Of a stretch of DNA of 38,000 nucleotides, positions 1-10,061 are shown one piece after another. A model generated the notes under the pieces. The model saw only the letters and a program-made list of their open reading frames with translations, was not told the origin of the DNA and did not search any database. How positions within the stretch are numbered: position 1 is the first letter of the stretch; every line of letters starts with the position of its first letter. The stretch comes from Lactifluus volemus (lineage: Eukaryota; Basidiomycota; Agaricomycetes; Russulales; Russulaceae), in the NCBI GenBank assembly GCA_022376515.1, contig WTXI01000334.1:1-38000 (forward strand), given 5' to 3'. The position numbers were made by a program, and so were the translations under genes.

Positions 1-245
1 AGGAAGGGGGAAGCGGGGTGAGTTGTGATAACTGATGAGCCACCCGCTTCGGGCTGGTGACACGTCATCGGGACACGCAAGAGTTCCGCTCGTTGCCTGC
101 TCACAAGACATGTCACGCTCAACGCTGACTCAGCTTGAATGACAAGCAGAAAAGGTGGGATGTTAACAATTGGGGTGGTCAGGATCAGACCGGTCGCTTT
201 GTTAGTCCGGGGTGAATACACTCATCGGAAATTGTCTTCTGCTGA

Positions 246-1490
246 TTATACACGGACCAGAATACCCATGAATACAATCTGCATGACTGCGACGAGAAAA
301 AGAAAAGTGATGCGCCGCGAGCGTTGCGCGTGAGAGACAGTGCCAACAACTCCTGGTGTAGCACCAGCATCGGGCAGAACGACAGAGCGTAGTGAACGAA
401 GCTGCAAAGAAAATATACGATAAGCACCGTTGTTGTAAACAAAGTACGAGGTACGCACAAGGAAGAACGCGTTTGCTAAGAAGGTGTAAATAAATGCGAT
501 GGAGTATAATGTGCGCGACAATCCAACCAATCCGATCAAGAGTGTTACAATTACTCTGAGAAATTTGTGAGCTTGGGCCATCTAGTGGATGAGTCGGACA
601 ACGCACCCAACAAACTTGTAGCCTCCGTAGGCGAGGAGATCGACTATGGGATTAGAACCTTGTACACCAAGGAGATAGCAGCCACCCTTGACGAAAAGAA
701 AATCAAGCAGGAGAACAACGATTGCCTTTGTTGCAACAAGGCCGAATATTTCAGGATGAAAACGGGATTGCAGACCCGATTGTAAGGCGGCCACAAGTAT
801 ATAAGTTACGAATGCCATGACTAAAAGGGATAAATGAGCTCACGGAAAAAAAGGTAGAGAAAGGGAGAAGACATACGAGGGATGTAAAGGTCTGGTGCGT
901 TGAGATCATCTCTCGGGGGCTGAAATTCGCCAGGACCGGTCTCTGAACGACGCATTTTGCGGGACCATGGCTTATGCCTCCAGGGAAATACGACGAGACG
1001 CAGCTTTCGGATGACATATGAATTTGAAACATTAAAGTGGTGTTTAAGATGAGTAACTGGTATGAGTCCACCGAGCTGCAAGTGAAGATCAGAAGGGAGG
1101 AATGATGAGGACTTTATGAAGACTGAAGAGACCCACATTGCGTTGAACGTAACTCTGTCCGGCTGCAACTGCGTTTTGACCGAGTTGCATGCCGAATTGA
1201 GCAGTCGGGCCATCTATACCCCAGGCGGAAAAGTCGGGTATGCTGTGAGACAGTGGGGGTTGGTTTTGTAAATGAGCAAGATGTGAAGGAGGTTGATGAG
1301 GAAATTGAGGATAAGAAGAATTGCCATGTGAAAAGTGATGCGAGTTTTGAGGAGCTGAGGGAGACGAAGCGTAGCGCTGGTAAGATTGAGGAGAAGCGGG
1401 AGTTGAAGGTGGTTCTGGGATGAACGCAGGGTGAGTAGGAACGGGATGTTGAAGGGGAGGGGGTGATTGCGAGTTGTAATAGTTAGCCAT
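246..1490 (-). CDS. YIF1: YIF1 family ER-Golgi transport membrane protein
   Basis: Yif1 partners Yip1 on COPII vesicles and early Golgi membranes. I join five exons on the minus strand: 1490-1137, 1075-877, 820-607, 555-459 and 401-246. All junctions are GT-AG, the introns are 51-61 bp, and the phases add up to 339 aa plus TAA. Visible marks are a Pro/Ser/Gln-rich cytosolic N-terminus of about 85 residues, the family signature FGMQLGQNAVAAGQSYVQRN, then FNVSNSYV, HKPWSR, LNAPDLYIP and FHPEIFGL. After these come several hydrophobic membrane segments, ending in a last segment just before the stop. The start was chosen because the family-like sequence begins with MANYYNS, and the next upstream in-frame Met (1589) would extend into the promoter shared with the neighbouring divergent methyltransferase gene. 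The length is normal for fungal Yif1. The gene looks intact. Identification is confident. Confidence 0.93.
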
Positions 1491-1594
1491 GAGTGATGAG
1501 AGAGGGAAGAGGAGGAACACGCGCTTGACTGGTGAGGTGACAAATAATGACAAATTGAACGGTCGCGTGAATGAAATAAAAGTGAGCAAAATAT
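1491..1594. promoter_or_regulatory. Short divergent intergenic region (YIF1 / C9-methyltransferase)
   Basis: Only 104 bp separate the two start codons, so both promoters and both 5' UTRs must fit here or overlap the first exons. I see no convincing TATA box. The call as a shared promoter is an inference from the spacing. Confidence 0.5.
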
Positions 1595-3310
1595 ATGCGA
1601 ATTTTTATGTCTCGTTCACCACGTCTCACTGACGTGCCAAACTTTAAGAACGCTCCCCTCCTCGGTCTCGCAGAGGGTAACGGCTCTTTCTCTAATTATG
1701 TTCTCGCTACCCTCATCCTTGGCGTCCCTTGGCTCCTCAAACGCGTCCTTCCCCTCATCAATCGCGGTGGCTTCAAAACTTATCTCTTCCTCATGGCTCT
1801 TCTCGGCGTCCCCGTTACCATCGCTTACTGGACTCTCATGAGCATGTTTGGCCCACGCAAAAACAGCAAGGTCTCTCTTCCTGGCAAGGACATTGAGGAG
1901 TACATTACCATTAAGGACCACCAGCTCAGCGCTCGCTACCATCATAAGGAGAAAATTCCCATGCAGACCTTTCACGACGCTTATTTCGACGGAAAAATCG
2001 ATATCAATGGCATGTCTACTCTGCCCTCTATGTCATGTCTCGTTGACCTGTCCCTCTAGGTGACGTCCTCGACACGTTAGAGGCTCGTCACGACTGGGCA
2101 AAGATGGTTTTCACCCCAGAGCTTTTCAAATACGTCCTCACCCAGATGATTCCGGAAATTATCGTTCACTCTCAAAGTCAGGACGAGGAACAGGTCCGCG
2201 ACCACTATGACAGTATGCATCCCTATCCGTGCACTTCGATCTTACTGTACTCACCACCAATTATACTCTCAGGGGGTGATGACTTTTATGAATGGTCAGT
2301 CCTGTCCCTAGATCATGAACTTACACGTAATGAATATTCTCTCTTCATCAGGTTCCTAGGTCCCCGCATGGTCTACACATCAGGCATCATGACTTCCCTT
2401 ACCGAACCTCAGACCCTCGAGCAACTTCAGGACAACAAGCTCACTATCGTTTGCGAGAAGCTCAATCTCCAACCCACTGATCACCTTCTCGATATCGGCT
2501 GTGGCTGGGGTACCCTCGCAGCATTTGCTCACAAAAACTACGACTGTGAGGTGACGGGTATCACTCTCGGCAAGAATCAGACCAAATTTGGAAATGAGCG
2601 CATTCTATCCAATGGTGGTGACCCAGAACGGGCCCGCATCCTCTGCCTAGACTATCGTCAAATCCCCGGAGGTCCCGGCCACTACACCAAGATTGTCAGC
2701 CTGGAAATGGCCGAGGTTCGCCTTTTGTGTCTCTTACCTTGACTTGTTCCCATTCCCTTGTAGCACGTTGGTGTTCGCCGTTACGCTACCTTCCTTCGTC
2801 AGGTCTATGATCTCCTTGACGACGACGGTGTCTTTGTCTTCCAGGTAGCCGGTCTAAGACCTGCCTGGCAGTACGAGGACTTGATATGGTAAGCCTCACC
2901 CACTAATATGCGTCAAACTTGCTCTTCATTTCTGTAGGGGTCTTTTCATGAACAAGTATGTCTTTCCCGGTGCAGATGCCAGTGCTTCCCTAGGGTGGGT
3001 CGTGAAGCACCTCGAGGCAGCTGGCTTCGAGGTGAAGAATGTGGACGTCCTTGGCGTCCACTACTCGGCTACTATCTTCCACTGGTATAACAATTGGCTC
3101 TCCAACCGTGAAAAAGTAGTCTCCAAGTACGGCGAGCGTTGGTTCCGCCTCTGGGCCTTTTTCCTTGCTTGGTCGGTCATCATTGCCCGCAACGGTGGCT
3201 CATCCGTCTTCCAATTCACGCTGCACAAGAACCTCAATGGTTATCCTCGCATTCTTGGCGTATCAAATCACGCCTCCATTCACGTGACGCCTAGGAAGGC
3301 ACTCGAGTAG
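1595..3310 (+). CDS. Sphingolipid C9-methyltransferase (fungal, CFA-synthase family)
   Basis: This enzyme uses S-adenosylmethionine to methylate C9 of the long-chain base of fungal glucosylceramides, at ER membranes. Six exons: 1595-2009, 2060-2212, 2273-2294, 2352-2715, 2764-2888 and 2938-3310, giving 483 aa. A second in-frame ATG at 1607 would give 479 aa, and I cannot decide between them. The N-terminus has two hydrophobic segments (around YVLATLILGVPWLL and LFLMALLGVPVTIAYW). The methyltransferase core shows the SAM-binding motif LLDIGCGWGTLA, then GITLGKNQ, YDLLDDDGVFVFQ and ADASASLGWV. Intron 1 starts with GC (GCATGT) rather than GT, and it is the only junction I found that restores the conserved frame (ING|DVLDTLE). 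Exon 3 is a 22-nt microexon encoding RGDDFYEW. The other introns are GT-AG. The gene appears intact. Confidence 0.92.
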
Positions 3311-3882
3311 GTGGATTGCTCCTACCACCCCGACCCTTGATCTAACTTATGTTCCAGGCCCGTCCTGTAGGATTCCAAGAAGGGGCAAGTATTAGCCGGA
3401 TACCCGAGAGTGTTGTTCTGCGTGCCCATTCTTCACGATTAAATTAAGAAATTAAGCCCCTGCTGCGTCCGTGTGCAGCTCTAAATCTTCATGTGGTACA
3501 CCGTAATCTTTCGTCAACTTGTTTAGGTACAGCTTACCCTACGATGAGCGAATGCAGCGCCTTTTTCAGCATCTATGCTCACGTTGATTGCTGTGAGAGC
3601 GTTTCAAGTGCCCTTCCTCATGGACGGGCCCAGCTGTAGCCCTTGCACTTATATTTTTGGAGTCAGACGAGGTTGTAATGGCCACTATTTGTTTTTCCAA
3701 TTTCATCAATTGGGTTGGTGAACAATGCCCATCGTCACGGCACAGCTACAAAGTACGCGAGATAGGCCCCCAGGTATTGTTTTGTCCCTCTGTCCAAGAT
3801 TCTCCCCATTATCCTCCCACCGCAACCGTAATTATGGTGCAACATCCTCATTGTAAATTCCAACTCACGCTTTCAATGTGCC
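3311..3882. other. Stretch without a recognisable gene
   Basis: Downstream of the C9-methyltransferase stop I see only short open frames with no family resemblance and no consistent splice structure. The sequence leads into the STAND-domain fragment and is probably decayed flanking DNA. Confidence 0.5.
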
Positions 3883-4050
3883 TTTGGTGATGCTTTAGAG
3901 GCCTACCGGAAGAAGACCTCCGAGTCGGATCCGCTATTTGCCAAGCTTAAGGACTGCCGCTCTTCCGAAGCTATCCTCACTGAGCTTCGAACGCGCGTTC
4001 CCGGGTTTGATCAACCTTGGGTGATTAGTAGCAGATGGACGGGTGGTTCG
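3883..4050 (+). pseudogene. Fragment of a fungal STAND N-terminal (Goodbye-like) domain
   Basis: One plus-strand frame reads FGDALEAYRKKT, then LFAKLKDCRSSEAILTELR and VPGFDQ. This pattern (helix with AYKKKTG, a short high-residue loop, L..C.S...IL..L, then FDQ) is what I know from the N-terminal Goodbye-like domain of fungal STAND/NLR-type proteins, which act in non-self recognition and heterokaryon incompatibility. Only about 50 residues are present. There is no start context, no NACHT or repeat region, and the frame decays just before the duplicated unit A begins. It is therefore a relic and not a gene. The family assignment is from memory of the pattern and is moderate. Confidence 0.45.
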
Positions 4051-4065
4051 ACGCAATGCTGAACA

Positions 4066-5258
4066 TCTCGTAGGAGGGTTTCATTTGTGCAGATCGAGAA
4101 CAGAGGAGCGAGGCCATCGAAAAAAGGAAAAGGGGGTGTCAGAACTGGGAGCAACCGAGGGTATGACGATGGCTACAGGCTCCTCCCTCTGCACCTCGAA
4201 CTCTTGCGCGATCCGTCTGGAAGTCTCCACTTTTACCTCTTTCTTCTCCTTGTCTTGACCTACATCTCGCTTTAATGCCATCTTCATCTTGATTGAGTGA
4301 GTGCAGGGTTTGTTTTGGCAGGACACAACGTTTATGGAGGTTTCCAGAGTAGCAAAGTTCCAGAATCTTGACACCTTCTGAGTGCCCACTGGCACATGGA
4401 GTGCCACTCAGGCTTAGGCTGACCTGTTTTTCCATTCAGACTGCGTTCGTTTTTCTGTCTGCCTGGGATAGCAGCTTGGTGTACCATATGATTGTGAACA
4501 GAACGCCAAGTGCTTGCCAGTGGCCTGAACGATGCCAAAGAAGCAGCTCGGACCTGTATGCCTTAAAGGCAACAACCAAGCAACATGTCGTTTCCCGCTG
4601 AAATTTTTAAGACACCCCAAGAGCAGGCCGTAGTACACCATTGTCGCAGAGGGGGTGGAAGTATCAAGGTCTGGTGAAATTTCCATGACAAAGAGAATTC
4701 GTTTTTGGTCATGGTACGTCCAGAGCGAACATAAACGCGTCCTGTTTGGTGGGTGCTTACATGTCCCCTTGTAAGATTTCCACCCTGGGGCCGATCTTGC
4801 AACGCAACTGGTACGCTGGGTCGCCTTAGGCGAGGGGCGTTGAGGGTTTACACGCGGAGGGCGTCGTCCATCATGAATTCACTGCAGGCTCGAGAACCTG
4901 CAACACAAGTTGAACACTGATACTCCGGTGGCGGCAGGGTGCACTGGATGAAGGATGACAAAGTGTTCACCCGTGCTCACGAGAATTTCGTTCCATTTAT
5001 TGCGCAACTGCGCCAACTCGAAGCTTGATCTCTTACATACATGACATGCACCTATAACACTTCGTAACAACTAAGTCTTTCTTACTTAGTTAAGAATGAA
5101 TAGACTACTGCCAAATGGTCATCATACACCCACCACCACCATTTCTGATGCAGATAACACACTTCGCTGTCACATTTGCTTCACTTCCAACTCGTTAGAG
5201 GATTGTCAGTGTCTGGATAAATAACATTTGAGCAGCATATTCAACAAGTAATAGAAAG
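4066..5258. other. Left part of unit A, no recognised gene
   Basis: About 1.2 kb of the unit lies downstream of the minus-strand gene. The matching part of copy B is conserved, including a minus-strand open frame at 4414-4686 (8214-8591 in B). At this level of DNA identity a shared frame is expected without selection, and I see no domain. I leave it unannotated. Confidence 0.4.
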
Positions 5259-6555
5259 CTACAAACCATCCATCATCCCATAAGCATCATCCGAGTCATA
5301 AAAGGCTGGATCTAGACAAACACAAGACCATTGTCAAAAATTTGCAAAGGTCGAGAATGGACAACATACCATGGCCACTCATCAATGCCATTCCACGTGC
5401 TTTCCGGGCCTCCAAATCCATGTCTTCTGGCCAAATACTTGTTGGACGAAGTTCATGACGTTTCAGTCTTGAACGAGCCCAGGAATCAGGTGGGATCTGT
5501 GAATCTTTGTCCTTGTCCATTCGTTGCTCTTCCGAGCCACTGGAGCCCTTTGTCGATATGGGCCACCAGTAAAGGAGATCAACGAGCTCGATTGTCCGAT
5601 GCATAAGAGCAAGGACATGATCTGGGAGAGGTGCTGGTGGCGCGTTAGCACGAACCATCTTAAGGTAGCGACGAAACTTCATTTCGGCATTAAGAGCAAC
5701 AAGGAACACATTAGGATGTAGATCCCGTCCACGGGCCTTTGCGCGGTGATGAAAAGGGGGAAAGGGATTGCTGTTGGGATCAGTCGATTCCCGAAGGCAC
5801 CGGTCTTGAGCCACAACATAAAGTTTATGACCTTGGGTCACAGGGTCACAAACAAGAAGTGAGCTGCCATTGGGAAGAAAGTGTTCTGGATGCAGAGCCA
5901 CTAGCTCATACTCTGGATCAACGTAGCACTGTGCAGTAAACTTGGCCATTAAAATCAGTAACCCATACCAGTGAACATGCATGACATGGGTCACTTGCAT
6001 CAAGTTTACGGGGATATAGACGCCCAATCTCATCCATTTCACTCTGTCGGTAGTCATTGTCGGACTTGACCATTTGGATGAGGTTATCAAGAGTCGACAA
6101 AGACGGGGTGATTGCAATAAATGCATAAACATCCAGCGATGTGTGGATGTATGATTCAACTGCCAGCATTCTAAATCCAGACCCACTCTCATTAAACACA
6201 ACTTTTCAAACTTACGAAAAGCGAGATTGCAAGGCTTATCAAGAGTAAAATTTGTGAATGGTACGATAGCCAGGTCCTTGATTATATTTTCCTGAGGTGA
6301 TTCAGCAACCAGGCAACACTTTCAAGCAGATAATCCGCTTACGACATCACCGGGATCCCCGTCGCAGGCATTCTTAACGAAGTACACAACCCGGTGTGTA
6401 TACTTGACAAGCTTTGTCACCATGCAACCTTCTTCAAGTTCGATTGAAGTTGAAAGAGATCGGGCTGAACGGGTGATTTCTGGGAGCCCAACCAAAGATG
6501 GAACAGCCGCAAATTGTCTAACAGAGATTCTGTCTTGTTTTGTTATCAGTGACAT
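5259..6555 (-). CDS. Unrecognised five-exon gene of the duplicated unit, copy A
   Basis: I do not recognise the family. Five exons on the minus strand (6555-6343, 6291-6216, 6159-5999, 5928-5370, 5311-5259) join in phase to 353 aa plus TAG. The protein starts MSLITKQD and ends DDAYGMMDGL. Visible blocks are a charged N-terminal part (ELEEGCMVTKLVKY), DLAIVPFTNFTLDKPC, YIHTSLDVYAFIAITPSLS, YVDPEYELVALHPEHFLPNG, a helical block RRYLKM..ALMHRTIELVDLLYWWP, and an acidic C-terminus. There is no signal peptide or membrane segment. Intron 3 has a GC donor (GCAAGT) where copy B has GTAAGT, and its acceptor could be at 5929 or 5941. All exon lengths except the last equal those of copy B, which supports the model and suggests both copies are kept. 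Upstream exons beyond 6555 cannot be excluded. Confidence 0.6.
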
Positions 6556-6924
6556 GATTGCGCGATACACAAGCGCCAGCCACCTCTCCTTTCGGACAGG
6601 CCCTATATCCGGAGGAGTTCAAATCGGAGTGTTAAAGATGATGAAGCACATGATGAAGCACATGTTAGATGATACGACTGGAAGGCTTATTAGATCCCGC
6701 TCATTGTTCTTTTCGTACAAGCTCAGCTCTCTTGAATGCGGTTTGGATTTGGATCAGTGGCATGCATGTCATTTGCTGTATGTCTCACTCGCCTATTATT
6801 GTACACGTTAACTTCCCTTGACTTCGTTTTCGCAGTTCGCGCGACTAGCATCGTGATCGCCAAAACACGCTCTGAGGCCGCCAAGGTCATCCCCAGTGTA
6901 CCGACGAAGAGCCCGGTCCGCAAT
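6556..6924. other. Upstream flank of copy A and unit edge
   Basis: This is the 5' flank of the copy A gene, shared with copy B up to about 6738, followed by about 190 bp unique to this place. An open frame on either strand at 6723-6932 has no recognisable domain. I see no clear promoter element. Confidence 0.35.
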
Positions 6925-7890
6925 AGCCACATCTGGCTCGAAGAGCATATCTAACCGTGCGCTTGTATTGGCCGTCCTTGGAAGTGGGACCTGCAGACTA
7001 AGAAATCTGTTGCCCTCTGACGATACGCAAAGTCATGATGACAGCTCTTCATGAACTCAAGGTCCGTATCTAGCTCTCCCATCCGTTCACATGACCTTAG
7101 GTTTCTGTGTTCCGACAGGGCGCGAGTTTCGAATGGGAAGATGGTGGGGGACGCTCAGCCGCCTTGATGTTCGCGGTGGAAAAAGATTTCCCTCAGTGCC
7201 ACCAAAGGGCAAGGAAATATACCTAGGAAATGCGGGTACTGCTGCTCAGTTCTTGACCAGCGCTTGCACACTTGTCCAACGCCCAAGACCGGGCCTGCCG
7301 CTACCATCATCACTGGTAAGGATGAATTAACGCCCCATCTCCGCCCTCGTTGACGCGCTCAGCGCCAATGGCAGCCAGATCAAGTATCTCGAGTCGGAAG
7401 GCTGTCTTCCCCTCTCAATCACACCCGCTGGCCTCAAGGGTGGGTGGATCCAGTTGCGTATCCAGTCAATATGTGTCATCGATCCTGCTCTGCGCACCTT
7501 ATGCCGAGGAACCAGTCACCCTAGAACTGACTGGCGGTCAAATTATTTCACAACCTTACATCGACATGACGATGGTTATCATGCGCACCTTTGGAATTGA
7601 AGTCGTACGCGAGCGTGATCCCGCGACTGGTCGCCTGCTGGACATGTACATCATCCCCCAAGCAATGTATCGCAACCCTCAGGATTACAACATCGAATCC
7701 GATGCCAGCAGTGCGACATATCCTCTTGCTGTCGCAGCTATCACTGGCTCGACCTGTATCATCGCAAATATTGGCTCCGCTTCGCTACAAGGTGATGCGC
7801 GCTTTGCGAAGGAAGTCCTCGAACTGATGGGGTGCACAGTAATCCAGACCGCGACAGAGACGACAGTGCAGGGCCTCGTAGGAGCGTTCC
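6925..7890 (+). pseudogene. Decayed EPSP-synthase segment of a pentafunctional AROM gene
   Basis: The AROM protein carries out five shikimate-pathway steps, and this stretch is part of its 3-phosphoshikimate 1-carboxyvinyltransferase domain. Readable pieces lie in different frames: [92 protein letters not shown] and [17 protein letters not shown]. At least three breaks are visible. One base is extra near 7030 (CAAAGTC where CAAGTC is expected), bases are lost near 7315-7330, and the frame changes again near 7455. A 57-bp intron with GT-AG ends still sits near 7065-7121. The dehydroquinate synthase part before it and the shikimate kinase part after it are missing, so this is a gene fragment and the cell's working AROM must lie elsewhere. 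Confidence 0.85.
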
Positions 7891-8556
7891 TACAGATCGA
7901 CAACAGAGGAGCGGATACGGCTATCGAAAAGAGGTGTTAGAACTGGGAGCAACCGCTATCCGCCAATCAGGTGTGACAATGGCTGCGGCTCCTCCCTCTG
8001 CACCTCGAACTCTTGCGCGATCCGTCTGGAAGTCTCCACTTTTACCTCTTTCCTCTCCTCGTCTTTGCCTACATCTCGCTTTAATGCCATCTGAGTCAGT
8101 GCAGGGTTTGTTTTGTTTTGTTTTGGCAGGACACAACGTTTATGGAGGTTTCCAGAGTAGCAAAGTTCCAGAATCTTGACACCCTCTACTGGCACATGGA
8201 GTGCCACTCAGGCTTAGGCTAACCTGTTTTGCCATTCAGACTGCGTTCGTTTTTCTATCAGCCTGGGATAGCAGCTTGGTGTACCATATGATTGTGAACA
8301 GAACGCCAAGTGCTTGCCAGTGGCCTGAACGATGCCAAAGAAGCAGCTCGGACCTGTATGCCTTAAAGGCAACAACCAAGCAACATGTCCTTTCCTGCTA
8401 AAAAATTTAAGACACCCCAAGAGCAGGCCGTAGTACACCATGGCCGCAGAGGGGGCGGAAGTATCAAGGTCTGGTGAAATTTCCATGACAAAGAGGATTT
8501 GTTTTTGGTCATGGTACGTCCAGAGCGAACATAAACGCGTCCTGTTTGGTGGGTGC

Positions 8557-9571
8557 TGAAAGCGGGGAACTCTCCCTGCTTGTGAGTTCAAATAAAATGG
8601 TAAAAGGGGATCAGAGGGACAAAGGGAAGAAAGGGGGAGAGCAGCGGCAAGTTGAAGAGTGAACGCAAAGAAGTCCCGTTAGACTGGGGATCTAAGCGAG
8701 GGTGAAGGCGATAAGGCGAGATCTTGAGGGGAAATAGAAGCTATGAGACTTGAGAAACTTTGAGAGAACTTGAGGCAGACGAGAATTCGAGAACAAGGGT
8801 GAGCGGCGTGATTTCGCTGGCTCGTTTGTACATTTCCGGGTCGTATTTAAGTACATTTTCGAGCCGTAGTCTAAAAGGGGAATAAACGCGTCGAAGTCGG
8901 AAGAACAGGTAAATATCGAGGCTATCGGTGCGAAGACAAAGGCCATGAGAGTAAGTAAAACATATCGGAACTGAGATGAGTATGAAAGGGAGGAGACACG
9001 AAGGTTGAGCAAAACGGGGGACAGGGAAGAAGGGGACGGATTCATGAAAGGGAAGGGGGGACAATAATAGCCCTCGAAGTCGCGTGCACCCTCAGAATGC
9101 TTCACGGGATGCTCGCGGTCTCATCGAGAGGCCGATAGTCCGTCAGACTAAAACGGGGGCGCGGCGCGAGCCCCAGCACGCAGCCCGAGACATGGGCACG
9201 AAGACTAAGCACAATGAGAAAAGAAATACCAAATCAAGCGGACAATAGAAAGGCGAGGCAAACTAGCACGAAACAGAAAACTGAGATGCACGAGACAAGC
9301 CAGAATCATGAAAGAAACAAAGGGAAAACGTCGTGCAACGCGAGGCCGCAGAGGACGGGTCTATGGCCGAGGCGTAGTCGCATCGTGGCCGAGGGGGAAT
9401 CGTGGCCCTATCTATCGAGATCGGGGCAGCGAGAATGAGATCTAAGCTTGAAAACCGGCCGAAGGAAGCGGCAGACAGCAGCACGAGATGAGAGGAGAAA
9501 AGAGGGACGAGTTGGGCGTACGATGTTAGACAAAAGGGGGTTTCGGGGCCAGCCGCGAGGCTGACCCTACA
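8557..9571 (-). mobile_element. Probable solo LTR inserted in unit B
   Basis: Comparison with copy A gives the exact limits: A reads GGGTGC|TTACATG, while B reads GGGTGC, then 1015 bp starting TGAAAGCGGGG and ending CCCTACA, then GTGC|TTACATG. The insert starts with TG and ends with CA and is flanked by a 4-bp GTGC duplication (or 5 bp, GTGCT, if the first T is not counted). This is what remains after recombination between the two LTRs of a retrotransposon. Read on the minus strand it starts TGTAGGGTCAGCC, which looks like a natural LTR start. It has no convincing coding sequence. A non-LTR origin cannot be excluded because no second copy lies in the window. Confidence 0.55.
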
Positions 9572-10061
9572 GTGCTTACATGCCCCCTTGTAAGATTTCC
9601 ACCCTGGGGCCGATCTTACAACGCAACTGGCACGCTGGGTCGGTCGCCTTAGGCGAGGGGCGTTGAGGGTTTACGCGGAGGGCGTCGTCCATCATGAATT
9701 CACTGCAGGCTCGAGAACCTGCAACACAAGTTGAACACTGATACTCCGGTGGCGGCAGGGTGCACTGGATGAAGGATTTCGTTCCATTTATTGCGCCACT
9801 GCGCCACCTCGAAGCTTAGATCCCTCACATCCATGGCATGCACCTATAACACTCCGTAACGACCATAAGTCTTTCTTACTTAGAATAGACTACTGCCAAA
9901 TGGTCATCATACACCCACCACCACCATTTCTGATGCAAATAACACACTTCAGTTTTCATCAATCCATGCTGTCACATTTGCGTCAGTTCCAACTCGTTAG
10001 AGTATGTGTCAATTTCTAGATAAATAACATTTGAGCAGCATATTCAACAAGTAATAGAAAG

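Larger units (their letters stand above)
4066..6738. repeat. Duplicated unit, copy A
   Basis: This segment matches 7868-11503 almost base for base over most of its length. The shared stretch begins near CTCGTAGGAG and ends near CAGCTC..TTGAATG. Small indels distinguish the copies: a short tandem GATGATGAAGCACAT repeat near 6640 occurs only here, and a TTTTG run is longer in copy B. Copy A lacks the 1015-bp insertion seen in copy B. I find no terminal inverted repeats or target duplication at the unit edges, so it looks like a segmental duplication and not a classical transposon. It carries one gene on the minus strand. Confidence 0.85.

Noticed and set aside
4414..4686. Minus-strand frame shared by both copies of the duplicated unit
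   Set aside because: Conservation follows from the overall DNA identity of the copies; no domain, and no splice pattern or start context supports it.
4066..6738. Duplicated unit as a DNA transposon
   Set aside because: I looked for terminal inverted repeats and a target duplication at the unit edges and found none; the product lacks a transposase motif I can recognise.
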